A DNA stretch of 40,686 nucleotides from an uncultured archaeon (GCA_902384685.1 CABMCU010000007.1:1-40686), one strand, 5' to 3'; shown: positions 16,399 through 26,199, numbered from the stretch's first letter. Translations and numbers: made by a program. Notes: a model not told the origin generated them from the sequence alone.

Positions 16399-17445
16399 TT
16401 ATTTATCTCTTATTTTTTTAATTTGTTGTGGTAAGTTAAAATATTTATACATATTATAACCCATTCGAAAAGCAAACGAGAAAGGAAAGACATAAGAGTA
16501 TATATTTTCGTAAGAACACCCGAAACTTTTTTTGTATTTATAAACCGTTTCATTAGGATCATTAGGAGTCTCCCCGAAACATACTGTATCAAAATTTATA
16601 TCTGAAGCAAATCGTATACTTTGCCAACACAAATAAACATCTAATTTATATCGCGCTCCTAAATTTCTATCTATCGCTATATGTCTTAGATATACTGTTC
16701 TTGATGGTGGGTAAATAAAGAGTAACAATCCTCCATGGACTTTTTCATCTCTACACAATAATATTATTCGCATTTCAGTTAAAGAATATGTATCCCATAA
16801 TCTCTCAAAATGAGAGAAATGATAAGGAATCCTATTTCTATATTCTAGATTCATTTTATAATACTTATAAAAAAATTTAAGATCATCAATTGAAGTAGCT
16901 TCTCTAATTGTAAATCCATCTTTTTCAAATTTTCTAATACTATTTCTTGTTTTCCATTTAAAATTTTCCTGCCAAATTTTTTCAGGAGGATTTTCTTTCA
17001 AATTAAGGACGAAATTTCCAGTTCCACGAAAGAAGGGATATGGAAGAGAACTATTTTTCTTTAGATAATCTTTTACCTCTTGATTTATTGTGGTAATCAT
17101 GACAAAAGAATTTTTATCCTTTCTTGAAATCTCGATGATTTTCTTTATTATTTCTTCTAAATGATTAAAATCTTGTTTACCTATTAATAGATGTCGATAA
17201 TCTGAAGGAGATATCGGTATTAATCCTCTAAATCCTTTTATGGTATTTTCACAAAAGGGACATATTGCAATCACTTTGTCATCAAAATAAATCAGATAAT
17301 AATGTAATTTAGAGTTAAAAGAATTTTCAATAATATTTTTCCATTTTAAAGTATGAAAAAAACTACCGCCATCAGTTTTTTTGTTAAATTCCTCCCAATC
17401 ATTTTCATTAGAATGATTTAATTCTTCAATGTTGTAAATAGTCAT
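16399..17445 (-). CDS. FemAB/BioF2-type GNAT acyltransferase
   Basis: This 348-aa protein has the double-GNAT architecture of FemAB-like and Acetyltransf_6 proteins. The N-terminal half has FFHTLKWKNIIE (29-40) and the Pro-rich SPSDYRHLL loop. The C-terminal half begins with WKTRNSIRKFEKDGFTI and includes GGLLLFIYPP, LRHIAIDRN and a C-terminal YKYKKSFGC. Bacterial relatives add amino acids to cell-wall precursors from aminoacyl-tRNA; archaeal members sit in surface-glycan clusters, where acyl or aminoacyl transfer to an amino sugar is inferred. The pairing with deacetylases, which would expose amines, fits this. It is monocistronic on the minus strand. Confidence 0.75.
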   Translation of the reverse strand: MTIYNIEELNHSNENDWEEFNKKTDGGSFFHTLKWKNIIENSFNSKLHYYLIYFDDKVIAICPFCENTIKGFRGLIPISPSDYRHLLIGKQDFNHLEEIIKKIIEISRKDKNSFVMITTINQEVKDYLKKNSSLPYPFFRGTGNFVLNLKENPPEKIWQENFKWKTRNSIRKFEKDGFTIREATSIDDLKFFYKYYKMNLEYRNRIPYHFSHFERLWDTYSLTEMRIILLCRDEKVHGGLLLFIYPPSRTVYLRHIAIDRNLGARYKLDVYLCWQSIRFASDINFDTVCFGETPNDPNETVYKYKKSFGCSYENIYSYVFPFSFAFRMGYNMYKYFNLPQQIKKIRDK

Positions 17446-17596
17446 TTTTTCAAACCATTAATATTAAGTATTTGTTGGTATTAATATTATATTCATAACT
17501 TATATCGAAATATAGGGTTTTTAAGGTTTTCTTAATATGAAGATTATCTCTAAAAATCATAAATGAAGGCTTTATACATAAAGATGATATTACTTT

Positions 17597-18694
17597 ATGC
17601 TAAAAGACTTTGAGAAAGAAATTGCAAATTTTTTTGGAACTGAGCACGCAATTGTAACAGGTTCAGGAAGAATTGCTTTACAGATTGCACTGCAATCTTT
17701 TGAACTTTCAGAGGGAAATGTTATCGTCCCAAACCTTATCTGTTCTATGGTACCTCAAACTATAATTTCTACAGGATTGACTCCCCTCCTTGTTGATCTA
17801 AATAAAGATTTATCATTAAATGTAGATGTTTTAGAAAATGAAGTCAATCAGAATACAAAGGTGCTTCTTGTCAATTATCTTTATGGTTGTCCTACTGATG
17901 ATATCAAAAAATTGATGATTTATTTAAAAGATAAAAATATGTTAATTATCGAAGATGTGGCTCAAGCATTTGGATTAAAAATAAAGGGAAAATATGCGGG
18001 AACTTTTGGTGATTTTGGAATTCTAAGTTTTCCAAAACTTTTCTTCCCATTTTTTAGGGGTGGAGCTATAATAACTAACGATGAAAAACTTGCTAGAAGA
18101 GCATATTCTATTCGAAAAAAAACTCAGACAAAACCAAATTTATTCTACATTATGGCGGAATATATTTATTATAGATCAATGAAACACCTTCCAAAAGTAC
18201 TAAAAAAAAGATTAACCTCAATAAATACTACTCCTCGAGATTCTACTAAATTATATGAACGCAAAGAGACTTCATCCCCTTATCATCTCCAAAATTTAAC
18301 TAATTTTGAAACTATGATTGGAATTCAAACACTTCATAACCTTAAACGGTTAATAGTAAGTAGACAAAAAATTATTGAAAAAATATATTCAATAATATTA
18401 AATAGTAATAATTTACATCTTAAACCTCTCTTCCCCTATAGAGATGATTATCTCTATTTTAGAATACCTGTATTTGTCAAGAATGCTAGTATTCAGAAAT
18501 GGAGAAACTCTTTTTATAAACAAGGTGAAATTATCAATATGATTTATCGCCCTCTTTCAAATAATACCCTACTTCGTCATAAATGTGTATTATTGAAAGA
18601 TTATTCTAATTCTGAATATTTATCCGCCAATCTTCTACCATTACCTGTCACCCCTAACGTAATAAAAATTTTAAAAAAATTAGACACTACATAA
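17597..18694 (+). CDS. DegT/DnrJ/EryC1/StrS-family aminotransferase
   Basis: This 365-aa PLP enzyme has the sugar aminotransferase fold: VTGSGRIALQIAL (20-32), EDVAQAFG (119-126; Asp120 and Gln123 contact PLP), then FGDFGILSFPK with the likely Schiff-base Lys147, and RGGAIIT (154-160). The family makes amino sugars such as 4-amino-4,6-dideoxyhexoses from NDP-ketosugars with glutamate. The lysine loop (SFPKLFFPFFRGG) is a few residues different from the usual SxxxxK-GEGG form, so it could also act on a non-sugar ketone. It stands alone on the plus strand; the start at 17597 is the first in-frame ATG and lacks a strong ribosome-binding site. Confidence 0.82.
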   Translation: MLKDFEKEIANFFGTEHAIVTGSGRIALQIALQSFELSEGNVIVPNLICSMVPQTIISTGLTPLLVDLNKDLSLNVDVLENEVNQNTKVLLVNYLYGCPTDDIKKLMIYLKDKNMLIIEDVAQAFGLKIKGKYAGTFGDFGILSFPKLFFPFFRGGAIITNDEKLARRAYSIRKKTQTKPNLFYIMAEYIYYRSMKHLPKVLKKRLTSINTTPRDSTKLYERKETSSPYHLQNLTNFETMIGIQTLHNLKRLIVSRQKIIEKIYSIILNSNNLHLKPLFPYRDDYLYFRIPVFVKNASIQKWRNSFYKQGEIINMIYRPLSNNTLLRHKCVLLKDYSNSEYLSANLLPLPVTPNVIKILKKLDTT

Positions 18695-18790
18695 ATGACC
18701 GTTCTTCATCATAAACAAGGGGACTTCACAGATTCGGGTTTGGATATTTTTACAGAGGTTATTTTAGTAGTCGTAGATTTCTAACATATG

Positions 18791-19166
18791 TCAACACAAT
18801 ATTATTTCTTTATTGACGGCACTTTATTTAAAATTTCCAGATCCCAGAAAATTCCATATAGGATGTCGCTTGAATAGGTCATAGGAAAATGCTCTCATTA
18901 TCAAATGTAATGCTTGGGAGACGCTTATTGTCGGAGTGAATTACACGACAGTTTAAATATAGTCAGGCCTCATACTCAGTTCGATGATTACGATGTTATA
19001 TCGTTGAACGATTTCACATAAAATATTTTTACAAAGTTTTTTTCTTCTTTTTCCCAAACATATTGTAACTTTTCTTGGAGCATTATTTAAGATGGAGGAG
19101 ATTCTGACCTATCCTATGGTAATCGTTAAATAAACTCATAATTTTGCCACTGGACAGATATTTCAT
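18791..19166 (-). pseudogene. Decayed IS200/IS605-family TnpA transposase
   Basis: No intact ORF exists here, but the minus strand shows a degraded Y1 transposase. It starts MKYLSSGKIMSLFNDYH at 19166. It then shows, across frame changes, FGKKK and IVQRYNIVIIELSMRPDYI, where the family has MPDHIH. Next come TVV, a stop, FTPTISVSQALHLI, FSYDLFKRHP and GSGNFK, ending at TGA 18791. At least three in-frame stops and one or more frame changes are present, and the HUH second His is replaced by a stop or Tyr-Ile. The fragment lies between an aminotransferase and a CapK-like gene, showing that a mobile element once entered the cluster. I could not identify terminal hairpins or a TnpB. Confidence 0.7.
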
Positions 19167-19245
19167 ACTCCTACCGAAGCGGGCACATCCGTCATTAATT
19201 AAAACCAATAAGTCTTGAAAGAAAATGAAACGTATATCCAACAAA

Positions 19246-20646
19246 CTAAAGTATGGCGTCTTCTTGCTGGTAGTGTGTTAAAAAGGGTGAGATTTTAGAT
19301 ATTACAAATCTATGCTTGCCAGATCCTGTTAAAGGAATCGTATCCATCAATTGAATAACAATAGTCATATCTTCACCACATTTTCCATGAATAACTTTCA
19401 ATAATTTTTTCTTTTCATTTTCAGTAAAAGAATCATCAACTACTAATTTAATAATTATTTCTCTATTATTTTCTTGTAAAACTTGAAATTGTTCTATTCC
19501 ATTTACATATGTTCTGAAAAGAATAGTCCAAAAAGTCCCAGTAAAATATTTTCCATTTGTTCCGACAATTACATCAAATGTTCGCCCCTCCACCTTTTCT
19601 AAAAGAGGTAGTCCTCTCCCACACTCACATCCTTTATCAGAAAAGATACCAATATCCCCAATATCATATCGAATAAATGGAAAACAGTAATTATCCAAAT
19701 CGGTAATAATAATTTTCCCAAGTTTACCAGGTTTGCAAGGATTTCCTTCTTCATCGAGTATCTCAACAAAAATATTTTCAGAACTAATATGCAAGCCTTG
19801 ATGAGCCATACATTCTTGTGCTATTGTCCCAAACTCTCTACTGCCATATAATTCGAAAACCCTACATTGAAAAACTTTTTCAATTTTTTCTCTTTGAAAT
19901 TGAAATAGAGTTTCTGCAGAGCTTACAACACCATTAATCTCGGGTATTTTTATTTTTTTTTCCTCTAAATAATTTGCAAACAAATATAATGCAGAAGCAT
20001 AACCAAGTATAATTTTAGGATTAAATGAAATTATTTTTTTTGCATAATTGTTCATCATTGCTGGATTTAAATTATAAGAGGATAAAAACAATGTAGGAAA
20101 GATAAAGTTCGTTATTTGATTTTTTACTCTTGTTATGATAGTATTATTCATCTGAGAACCCCAAAGAAATGCCTGTTTATCATATCGATCAAATTCTAAC
20201 CATTCTATACATCTCAAGGATGCTGCTTCATTTAAATAATCACTCCTCGTAAATCGTTTTTTCTCTTTGTAAAATACTAACTTTTTTCCAGTAGACCCGC
20301 TTGTCATATCAACAGTTAATTCTGACGGTTTATATAATTTTGATAACAGTGTTTCTCTATTTTTATCTATTATTTGTCTGTTTAATAATGGAATTTTTCG
20401 AAAATCATCTATAGAAATGTCGTTTTCAACATTAATTGCATTATTGTCAAAAAGAATTCTATAGAAAGGTACATTCTTATAAGCATGTCGTAAAATATTT
20501 TCCAATCTCGACCATTGAAATTTCTTTAATTCCTCTCCAGAGAGCCATTGGGTTTTTCTTAATTCATCTAAACATTCGGTAGTTTTATAATTCCTTACTC
20601 GTTCATATATTGAATATATAAATCTTCGTGGGAAAATAGATACCAT
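19246..20646 (-). CDS. CapK/PaaK-like adenylate-forming enzyme
   Basis: This 466-aa member of the phenylacetate-CoA ligase/CapK branch of ANL enzymes has the nucleotide-binding P-loop MTSGSTGK (114-121), the core motif YGSREFG (267-273), RYDIGD (326-331) and a Cys pair in KGCECGRGLP (338-347), typical of the family. The C-terminal subdomain follows (about 365-460). Such enzymes activate a carboxylate as an adenylate; those in polysaccharide clusters are thought to prepare an acyl or amino-acid donor for glycan decoration. It is the last gene of the six-gene minus operon, 10 bases after the GT4 at 20657. The substrate is unknown. Confidence 0.8.
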   Translation of the reverse strand: MVSIFPRRFIYSIYERVRNYKTTECLDELRKTQWLSGEELKKFQWSRLENILRHAYKNVPFYRILFDNNAINVENDISIDDFRKIPLLNRQIIDKNRETLLSKLYKPSELTVDMTSGSTGKKLVFYKEKKRFTRSDYLNEAASLRCIEWLEFDRYDKQAFLWGSQMNNTIITRVKNQITNFIFPTLFLSSYNLNPAMMNNYAKKIISFNPKIILGYASALYLFANYLEEKKIKIPEINGVVSSAETLFQFQREKIEKVFQCRVFELYGSREFGTIAQECMAHQGLHISSENIFVEILDEEGNPCKPGKLGKIIITDLDNYCFPFIRYDIGDIGIFSDKGCECGRGLPLLEKVEGRTFDVIVGTNGKYFTGTFWTILFRTYVNGIEQFQVLQENNREIIIKLVVDDSFTENEKKKLLKVIHGKCGEDMTIVIQLMDTIPLTGSGKHRFVISKISPFLTHYQQEDAIL

Positions 20647-20656
20647 AAACTAACAA

Positions 20657-21799
20657 CTATTTCTGATATTCTTTATTTTTAATAAGTTGAATCTCATTAA
20701 ATAACTTTTCATATCCATCTAATATTCTGTCTAAATTGTGTTCTTTTTCTACATATTTTCTACTTTGTGCTCCCATTTTATTTCTCAAGTGGTCATTTTT
20801 AAGAAGTATATCAATGTTTTCAAATAAATCATCTAAATTCTCTACGTGTATCCCTAATCCATGTTTACATATTATTTCATCTGGATCAAAACCAAATGAA
20901 ATCACAGGGATAGAATTTCCCCATGCTTCAAGAAATGTGTTTGGAAAACCTTCAAATGCTGAAGTATGTACAAGGAGCGAAGACATTCGATAAAATTCAT
21001 CTATTTTATTGTGTTCTACAAAACCGATGAATTCTAAATTTTTTATTTTATCGGCTGCCTCTTTTATTCTATTGAAATATTCGAGTTCTATACCGGCAAC
21101 AATCATCCAAAAATTATAATTGGGAAAAATTTTGGCTAATTTTAAAAAAATTTCTACTCGTTTTCCTTTAGTTAATCTCCCAACCCAAAGAATTTTTAAA
21201 TTTGAAGATTTACGTTGTTTAAGTATTTTTTCAGATTGGAGATATAAATTTTTAATAATTCGGCCGTCTCTACCAATTTTTTGCTTCAGTAAATTTTTCT
21301 GATGATTTGTTTGACATACAATTATTGATGAATTCTTTACTCCATATCTATAAAAAATATTTTTCAGATTATAAGGAGTCGAGATATCCAAATTACTAGT
21401 AACATTCTTGTCGGATGAGGCGATAAATAAAAATTTTTTGTTTTTTAACAACGCATAAAAAGCAATTATACCTGTTAATGGTGAGTAACCCTTTTTAATA
21501 TAAATATCTGCATTTATTTTATTTAAAACTTTCATTAATTTATATAGATTTTGAGGAAGTAAAAATGTATAGCCACGTTTTTTATTATAAAAAGCATGAT
21601 GTATTTTGACATCATCAATTAATTCACTTGAAAGATTAGATTTTTCAAATGTAACAAAGAAAACATTATATTGTCTTTTAGCTAGATTCTTAGCAAGTAA
21701 ACTCATCTGTAATTCAGAGCCACCTACAATTTCACCGCTTCCAGTAAATATTGAATAACCAAATTCAGATAAAATACAAATTTTCAGTTTACTTGACAT
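20657..21799 (-). CDS. Glycosyltransferase family 4
   Basis: This 380-aa GT-B enzyme begins KICILSEFGYSIFTGSGEIVGGSEL, with the Gly-rich acceptor loop. In the C-terminal domain it has ILWVGRLTKGKRVEIFLKLA (203-222) and the EX7E pair Glu283/Glu291 (AFEGFPNTFLEAWGN). It transfers a hexose-type sugar in the cytoplasm. It is the fifth gene of the minus operon, between another GT4 and the CapK-like gene. There is a gap of about 118 bases upstream, so an internal promoter is possible. Donor and acceptor are unknown. Confidence 0.88.
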   Translation of the reverse strand: MSSKLKICILSEFGYSIFTGSGEIVGGSELQMSLLAKNLAKRQYNVFFVTFEKSNLSSELIDDVKIHHAFYNKKRGYTFLLPQNLYKLMKVLNKINADIYIKKGYSPLTGIIAFYALLKNKKFLFIASSDKNVTSNLDISTPYNLKNIFYRYGVKNSSIIVCQTNHQKNLLKQKIGRDGRIIKNLYLQSEKILKQRKSSNLKILWVGRLTKGKRVEIFLKLAKIFPNYNFWMIVAGIELEYFNRIKEAADKIKNLEFIGFVEHNKIDEFYRMSSLLVHTSAFEGFPNTFLEAWGNSIPVISFGFDPDEIICKHGLGIHVENLDDLFENIDILLKNDHLRNKMGAQSRKYVEKEHNLDRILDGYEKLFNEIQLIKNKEYQK

Positions 21800-21917
21800 T
21801 ATCAGTCCACTTTAAGTTTTTGTTTGAGAGATATTTACCTCTTTAATGACGTTTGTAAATTAAAGTAAATATATAACGATATCGAAATCCTACTAAATAC
21901 TAAATCAATGGCCATAT

Positions 21918-23153
21918 TTAGTATGCAGCATACGCCTCCCTATAAACATCCAAAATCCTATTGACAATATTATCCATAGTAAACAACTCTGAATATTGTC
22001 CAATTTTTTGATAATCCCATTTCTTGTCTAAAGCAAATAATAGTTTTTCTGATAATTCTTTGAAATCACTAGGATTAACAAGTAATCCATAATCATCAGA
22101 AGAAATGATCTCTGGAATACCACCAACTCTAGTGGCTATAACAGGTTTACCACACCCTAATGCCTCAAACATAACTGTTGGATTTCCTTCGTTTAGGCTT
22201 GGTATAACAAAAATATCACAAGCGTTCATCCAAAGGGGAATTTCATCATGGGGTTTCCCACCAAGTAATTTTATATGGTTCTCTAAACCAAGTTTTTTAA
22301 TTTGTTTAAAGAGTTTATTTTTTAATGGTCCAACTCCGATGATAAAACATATGATGTCTTTTTTGTATTGTATTAGTTCATATACTGCTTTAAGAAGAAA
22401 ATCATAACCTTTTACCTCTAATAAATTTCCTACACTTAAAATTATTTTTTTATTGAATTGTATTTGAAGATTTCTTTGGCATTCATCGGAATTTTTTTGG
22501 TTGAAAAGATTCCGTCTAAATCCATTTGGTATGATATGCACTGGAACATTACAATTTAACTTTTGTATATAACTTAAATTTTTTTGGCTAACAGTTATGA
22601 TCTGATTTGCACCATTTAAAACGTATTTAATCTTATTTTTCCATTCATCATCCTTAAAAGGCCACAGATATATATCAAAACCATGAGTTGTGACGACAAA
22701 TGGTTTTCCATATTTTTCTTTGAGTTTTGCCCCTACATATCCAGAACTCCAGGTAAAATGTGAATGAATTAAGTCGAATTTAATTTTATTTTTATTGATT
22801 ATATTTTCAACAATTTTGAAATGTTTATGGCCGAGTTGTTTATAATGATAATCAGTTGGAGCATATAAAAGAGATGTGGGAATGACGATGACATTTTCTG
22901 GTTTATCATCTAGACATATCATTGTTTTTTTTCTAAATCTCTTTAAATAATTTATTGGAAGAAAATTTGATATTTCTGCTATGGGATTCAAAGCTACTAA
23001 GACATAGATTTTATGAAAAAAATGTGATAATAAATCAACCTGATCTTTTACAAAAAAATTATACACTGGAGAAATAATAAGTAGATTTTTGTCTTGAAAC
23101 ATATTATCCAAGTATTCGCACCTTCTCATTAAATTTCTAGGTACTAGATTCAA
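21918..23153 (-). CDS. Glycosyltransferase family 4
   Basis: This 411-aa GT-B protein has LLIISPVYNFFVKDQ near the N-terminus, DLIHSHFTWSSGYVG (127-141), VVTTHGFDIY, SVGNLLEVKGYDFLLKAV, and the EX7E pair Glu322/Glu330 (NEGNPTVMFEALGCG), followed by the donor loop TRVGGIPEII. It probably transfers one sugar of the repeat unit. The longest frame starts at a TTG (23153), but AAGGTG about 7 bases before a TTG at residue 15, or the ATG at residue 18 (23102), is a better start because GT4 proteins usually begin 5-8 residues before the first strand. It is cotranscribed with the DUF354 gene upstream. Confidence 0.9.
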   Translation of the reverse strand: MNLVPRNLMRRCEYLDNMFQDKNLLIISPVYNFFVKDQVDLLSHFFHKIYVLVALNPIAEISNFLPINYLKRFRKKTMICLDDKPENVIVIPTSLLYAPTDYHYKQLGHKHFKIVENIINKNKIKFDLIHSHFTWSSGYVGAKLKEKYGKPFVVTTHGFDIYLWPFKDDEWKNKIKYVLNGANQIITVSQKNLSYIQKLNCNVPVHIIPNGFRRNLFNQKNSDECQRNLQIQFNKKIILSVGNLLEVKGYDFLLKAVYELIQYKKDIICFIIGVGPLKNKLFKQIKKLGLENHIKLLGGKPHDEIPLWMNACDIFVIPSLNEGNPTVMFEALGCGKPVIATRVGGIPEIISSDDYGLLVNPSDFKELSEKLLFALDKKWDYQKIGQYSELFTMDNIVNRILDVYREAYAAY

Positions 23154-23188
23154 TCACGTTAGATTATCTAGCACACGTATGACATCTT

Positions 23189-24268
23189 TTATTTAAACTT
23201 GTATTGCATATCTGGTTTTTCTTTTATTTCTTTGAAGCTTTGAGGATAATTTTCTATAAACCAAACCATAAATTGAATCATATTGACTTTGTTTTTAAGG
23301 AATACGTCTTTCTTTTTTTTCCATTCGTCTTTTAGATTTGTCTGTTGAATTAATTCAACTGCTTTATCTATTGCCTCTTTCGTATTTTCATATTTGAAAA
23401 TTAAGGAATTCTTTTCACCAAGTTCTATAAAGTTCCCAATCTGATTTACTTTAGGGTGAGCAACGATGCTGGGAGTTCCTAAAACAGCTGATTCAGTTAT
23501 AATAGTATTAGAATCAGCAACAACCATCTGAGCATAATACAAAACATCATGGATTCTATGCTTTGGTATTTTAAGAGAATATTTAGCCATATCAGGTGGG
23601 AGCATACCTTCAAAAGAAATGAAAATTTTAGCATGCTTCTCTAATTTAGTTACTAATTCTTTTTTTTCTTTGTAAGAAAAACCTTTGGTACCAGTGTCAT
23701 GGACTGCATCAAATGCATTAAAGCGAAGTAGAACAAATTTTTCTTTTGGTGAGATATTCATAAGATTTAAAATATTCTTATCCGGGCTAAAATAATCAGG
23801 ATGTAAATAAGCGATTTCTTTGAAACTGTCAACTCTTATTTGTTTTTCACCTAAATCTCTTTTAAAACATTTCGGTGTAATTATCGCATTTACAAATGGT
23901 ATTATGATAACAAATTGAATCGGAGCAAAGTCGTTATCATTAAATACGATAGATGGTTTTTTTAATAATTGGGCAGTAAAAACTGCATCAACGGAATGCC
24001 CGATAACCAAATCCGGTTTAAATCTCCTTAAATATTTATATGAAACTAAAACATCATGAGGAAATGATAGCAAAATTTTTGTATATTTTGATTTCGGTGA
24101 TTTGGTGTACAAGATGTAATTTATACCTTTTCCATTTAATACATCAATTGTCTCCCTATAACTTCTTGCTAGTATAATAGTTTCATGACCTTTTTCTTTC
24201 AATATCTTCGTAATAGGGATAAATAGATGAGCTTGAGCGGGCGTGTTAACAAAAAACGCAATTTTCAT
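23189..24268 (-). CDS. DUF354 protein, GT-B/UDP-GlcNAc 2-epimerase-like
   Basis: This 359-aa protein matches the DUF354 family. It has MKIAFFVNTPAQAHLFIPI at the N-terminus (compare the VDI-PAHVHFF-type opening of the family), FKPDLVIGHSVDAV (86-99), FVLLRFNAFDAVHDTG (around 177-193), then VVADSNTIITESAVLGTP and SLIFKYENTKEAI. The fold is that of UDP-GlcNAc 2-epimerase and GT-B transferases. Archaeal and bacterial members occur in polysaccharide loci, but the reaction has not been established to my knowledge. The expected position in the pathway is nucleotide-sugar handling or sugar transfer. It lies 38 bases after the TIM-barrel gene in the same operon. Confidence 0.82.
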   Translation of the reverse strand: MKIAFFVNTPAQAHLFIPITKILKEKGHETIILARSYRETIDVLNGKGINYILYTKSPKSKYTKILLSFPHDVLVSYKYLRRFKPDLVIGHSVDAVFTAQLLKKPSIVFNDNDFAPIQFVIIIPFVNAIITPKCFKRDLGEKQIRVDSFKEIAYLHPDYFSPDKNILNLMNISPKEKFVLLRFNAFDAVHDTGTKGFSYKEKKELVTKLEKHAKIFISFEGMLPPDMAKYSLKIPKHRIHDVLYYAQMVVADSNTIITESAVLGTPSIVAHPKVNQIGNFIELGEKNSLIFKYENTKEAIDKAVELIQQTNLKDEWKKKKDVFLKNKVNMIQFMVWFIENYPQSFKEIKEKPDMQYKFK

Positions 24269-24306
24269 ATTCTTCTCTGATGCAATACTTTAAATTTTTT
24301 ATTAAA

Positions 24307-25164
24307 TTATCTATTTTTAAAGATATCTGCCAATTCCGATAAATGTTTCTCTGATGAGGCGCCTACAACACAAAATTTTATATCACCTAATGTCGTCAGA
24401 TAGTCATGGACTATATTCACAGAAAAAGCACCGCCCCCCAAAATATTCATCGCAATAATTTCTCCCCTGTACTTTTTGATCGCTACCTCTACAGCTGCTT
24501 TTGATGGATTCATATCATAACCGCCAGGATTTATCGGTGTCATCACTAATTGAGGTTTCATATGCCATTTTTCAAAATTCCTTTGAAAAAGTTCAAAATT
24601 TAAAGTGATAAAACCTGGGTTCAACCCCATGTCATACTGTACATGATCAATATAGGTTTTCATACAATCGGATATTCCTAGAGATAAGAGCACATCAGTA
24701 AATACATTATGCAAAAGCACTGCCTTTATGTTCAAATCCATAAAAGGTTTTATTTCAAGCTCGAGAAAAGATACTGCTAAAGAAAAAAAATCCTTCTTCA
24801 CAAGATTAACAATGTTTTTTACTGCGATAATCGATGTATTCTTTAGACCACTTCTATGAATTATGTCTTGAATCAAACTCAATAATCCATTTTCATTCAT
24901 TTTTTGAATATAGTTTTGAACATAGGGAAATTGTAAATATAACTCCATATCGAAAGTTCTGTTGCGCTCATAGTATTTCAAAAATTCTAACATACGCGGA
25001 AGGGTTTCAATAATCATACCCCGATATCCAAGCTCTGCTGCCTTTTCCACCACGTTATAAATATTTTTCACATCTGAAAAATATTTTTCCCGTTCTCTAC
25101 TTCTTTCATCAGATATATGACTAATACCAATAAATTGATTATGACCTAAAATTAATTCCATCAT
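24307..25164 (-). CDS. TIM-barrel protein paired with Gfo/Idh oxidoreductase
   Basis: This 285-aa protein begins ELILGHNQFIGISHIS and has the alternating strand/helix pattern of a TIM barrel: AAELGYRGMIIETLPRMLEFL, IKAVLLHNVFTDVLLSLGI, QLVMTPINPGG, EIIAMNILGGGAF, and a C-terminal FCVVGASSEKHLSEL. The last two strands with GGGAF and GASSE resemble the phosphate- or cofactor-binding end of aldo/keto reductases, but the AKR catalytic Tyr-Lys-His set is not obvious, so I leave the reaction open. Its ATG (25162-25164) directly abuts the TAA of the Gfo/Idh gene, so the two are translationally coupled and probably work on the same sugar or polyol. Confidence 0.6.
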   Translation of the reverse strand: MMELILGHNQFIGISHISDERSREREKYFSDVKNIYNVVEKAAELGYRGMIIETLPRMLEFLKYYERNRTFDMELYLQFPYVQNYIQKMNENGLLSLIQDIIHRSGLKNTSIIAVKNIVNLVKKDFFSLAVSFLELEIKPFMDLNIKAVLLHNVFTDVLLSLGISDCMKTYIDHVQYDMGLNPGFITLNFELFQRNFEKWHMKPQLVMTPINPGGYDMNPSKAAVEVAIKKYRGEIIAMNILGGGAFSVNIVHDYLTTLGDIKFCVVGASSEKHLSELADIFKNR

Positions 25165-26199
25165 TTACACCTTGTAGTTAACGCTCTCAATTTGATTGTT
25201 ATCCATTGATGAATAGATTTTATCAATAGCAGAGTGAACTTTAGCAGCCTCTCTGAAATCACACAAAGATCGTCTATTATCAATAACACAATTTAATAAA
25301 TGCAAATCCTCAGAGGTATATTCAGAACCCCCAACATTAATCGGAATATTTTTAACTAAGTTTTGTTTATAAAAAATGTTCGATCCTTTTTTATAATTAG
25401 TAGTTTCTTTTTCAGAATATATATCAATATATTTTTCTGTTACTGTTACTATTCCGTCCTCTAATTGGAATTTAATCATCAATTCAGGGAGACGATAATT
25501 TCGTACCGACCAAGAAAGTTGAAGTAGACCAAAAATCTCATTTTTAAATTTCAAGTTAACAGAAACATAATCCTCAACATCTTTGTTAAACACTGGTTTT
25601 CCAAAAGCATGAACCGTATCGATATCCCCAAATAAATAATGAAATAAATCTATTGCATGAGAACCGAGATCCATTAAAACACCTCCTCCACTCATCTCCT
25701 GATTATATTGCCATCCTTTCTGCTGTTTAAACACTTGGCTAACAAATAATTGCGAATAAAAATAATGAACCTTGCCAAGATCTGTGTTTTCAATTATTTT
25801 TTTTGCTAAAGTATAAGTTTCCATGAATCTTCTACAGTATCCCACTAATGATTTGCATTCAAATCTCTTACTTAACAATATTTGGCATTCCTCCGTATTC
25901 ATTGCCAAAGGTTTTTCCACAAAAATATGTAAATTGTGTTCCATAGCACACTCAACCATCATTTTATGAAGAAAAACAGGAGTAGTAATAACAACAACAT
26001 CCAAATTTTCTTTATCTACCATTTCTCTAAAATCGCGATAGATGTTTACAGAAGAAATAAAATTTTTTAAGATATTTGATACTAGCAATTTTTTTTCACA
26101 AATTGCGGTGAGCATACTGTTATCAAGGCTATTAAAAATGCAGGCATGGAGCAGACCCATTTTCCCGGCCCCAATTACACCAACCTTTAATTTTTCCAT
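25165..26199 (-). CDS. Gfo/Idh/MocA-family oxidoreductase
   Basis: This 344-aa NAD(P)-dependent sugar oxidoreductase has the Rossmann motif GVIGAGKMG (7-15) and VVVITTPVFLH (68-78). The conserved EKP is at 95-97, where Lys96 is the catalytic lysine, and GGGVLMDLGSHAIDLFHYLFG is in the C-terminal half. The family oxidises or reduces hydroxyls of sugars and NDP-sugars, as in the UDP-GlcNAcA 3-dehydrogenases of surface-glycan pathways. It is the first gene of the six-gene minus operon (26199 to 19246). An in-frame ATG at 26199 is preceded by AT-rich sequence with a TTTTTTATAATG run at about 26223-26234 that could be its promoter. Confidence 0.9.
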   Translation of the reverse strand: MEKLKVGVIGAGKMGLLHACIFNSLDNSMLTAICEKKLLVSNILKNFISSVNIYRDFREMVDKENLDVVVITTPVFLHKMMVECAMEHNLHIFVEKPLAMNTEECQILLSKRFECKSLVGYCRRFMETYTLAKKIIENTDLGKVHYFYSQLFVSQVFKQQKGWQYNQEMSGGGVLMDLGSHAIDLFHYLFGDIDTVHAFGKPVFNKDVEDYVSVNLKFKNEIFGLLQLSWSVRNYRLPELMIKFQLEDGIVTVTEKYIDIYSEKETTNYKKGSNIFYKQNLVKNIPINVGGSEYTSEDLHLLNCVIDNRRSLCDFREAAKVHSAIDKIYSSMDNNQIESVNYKV

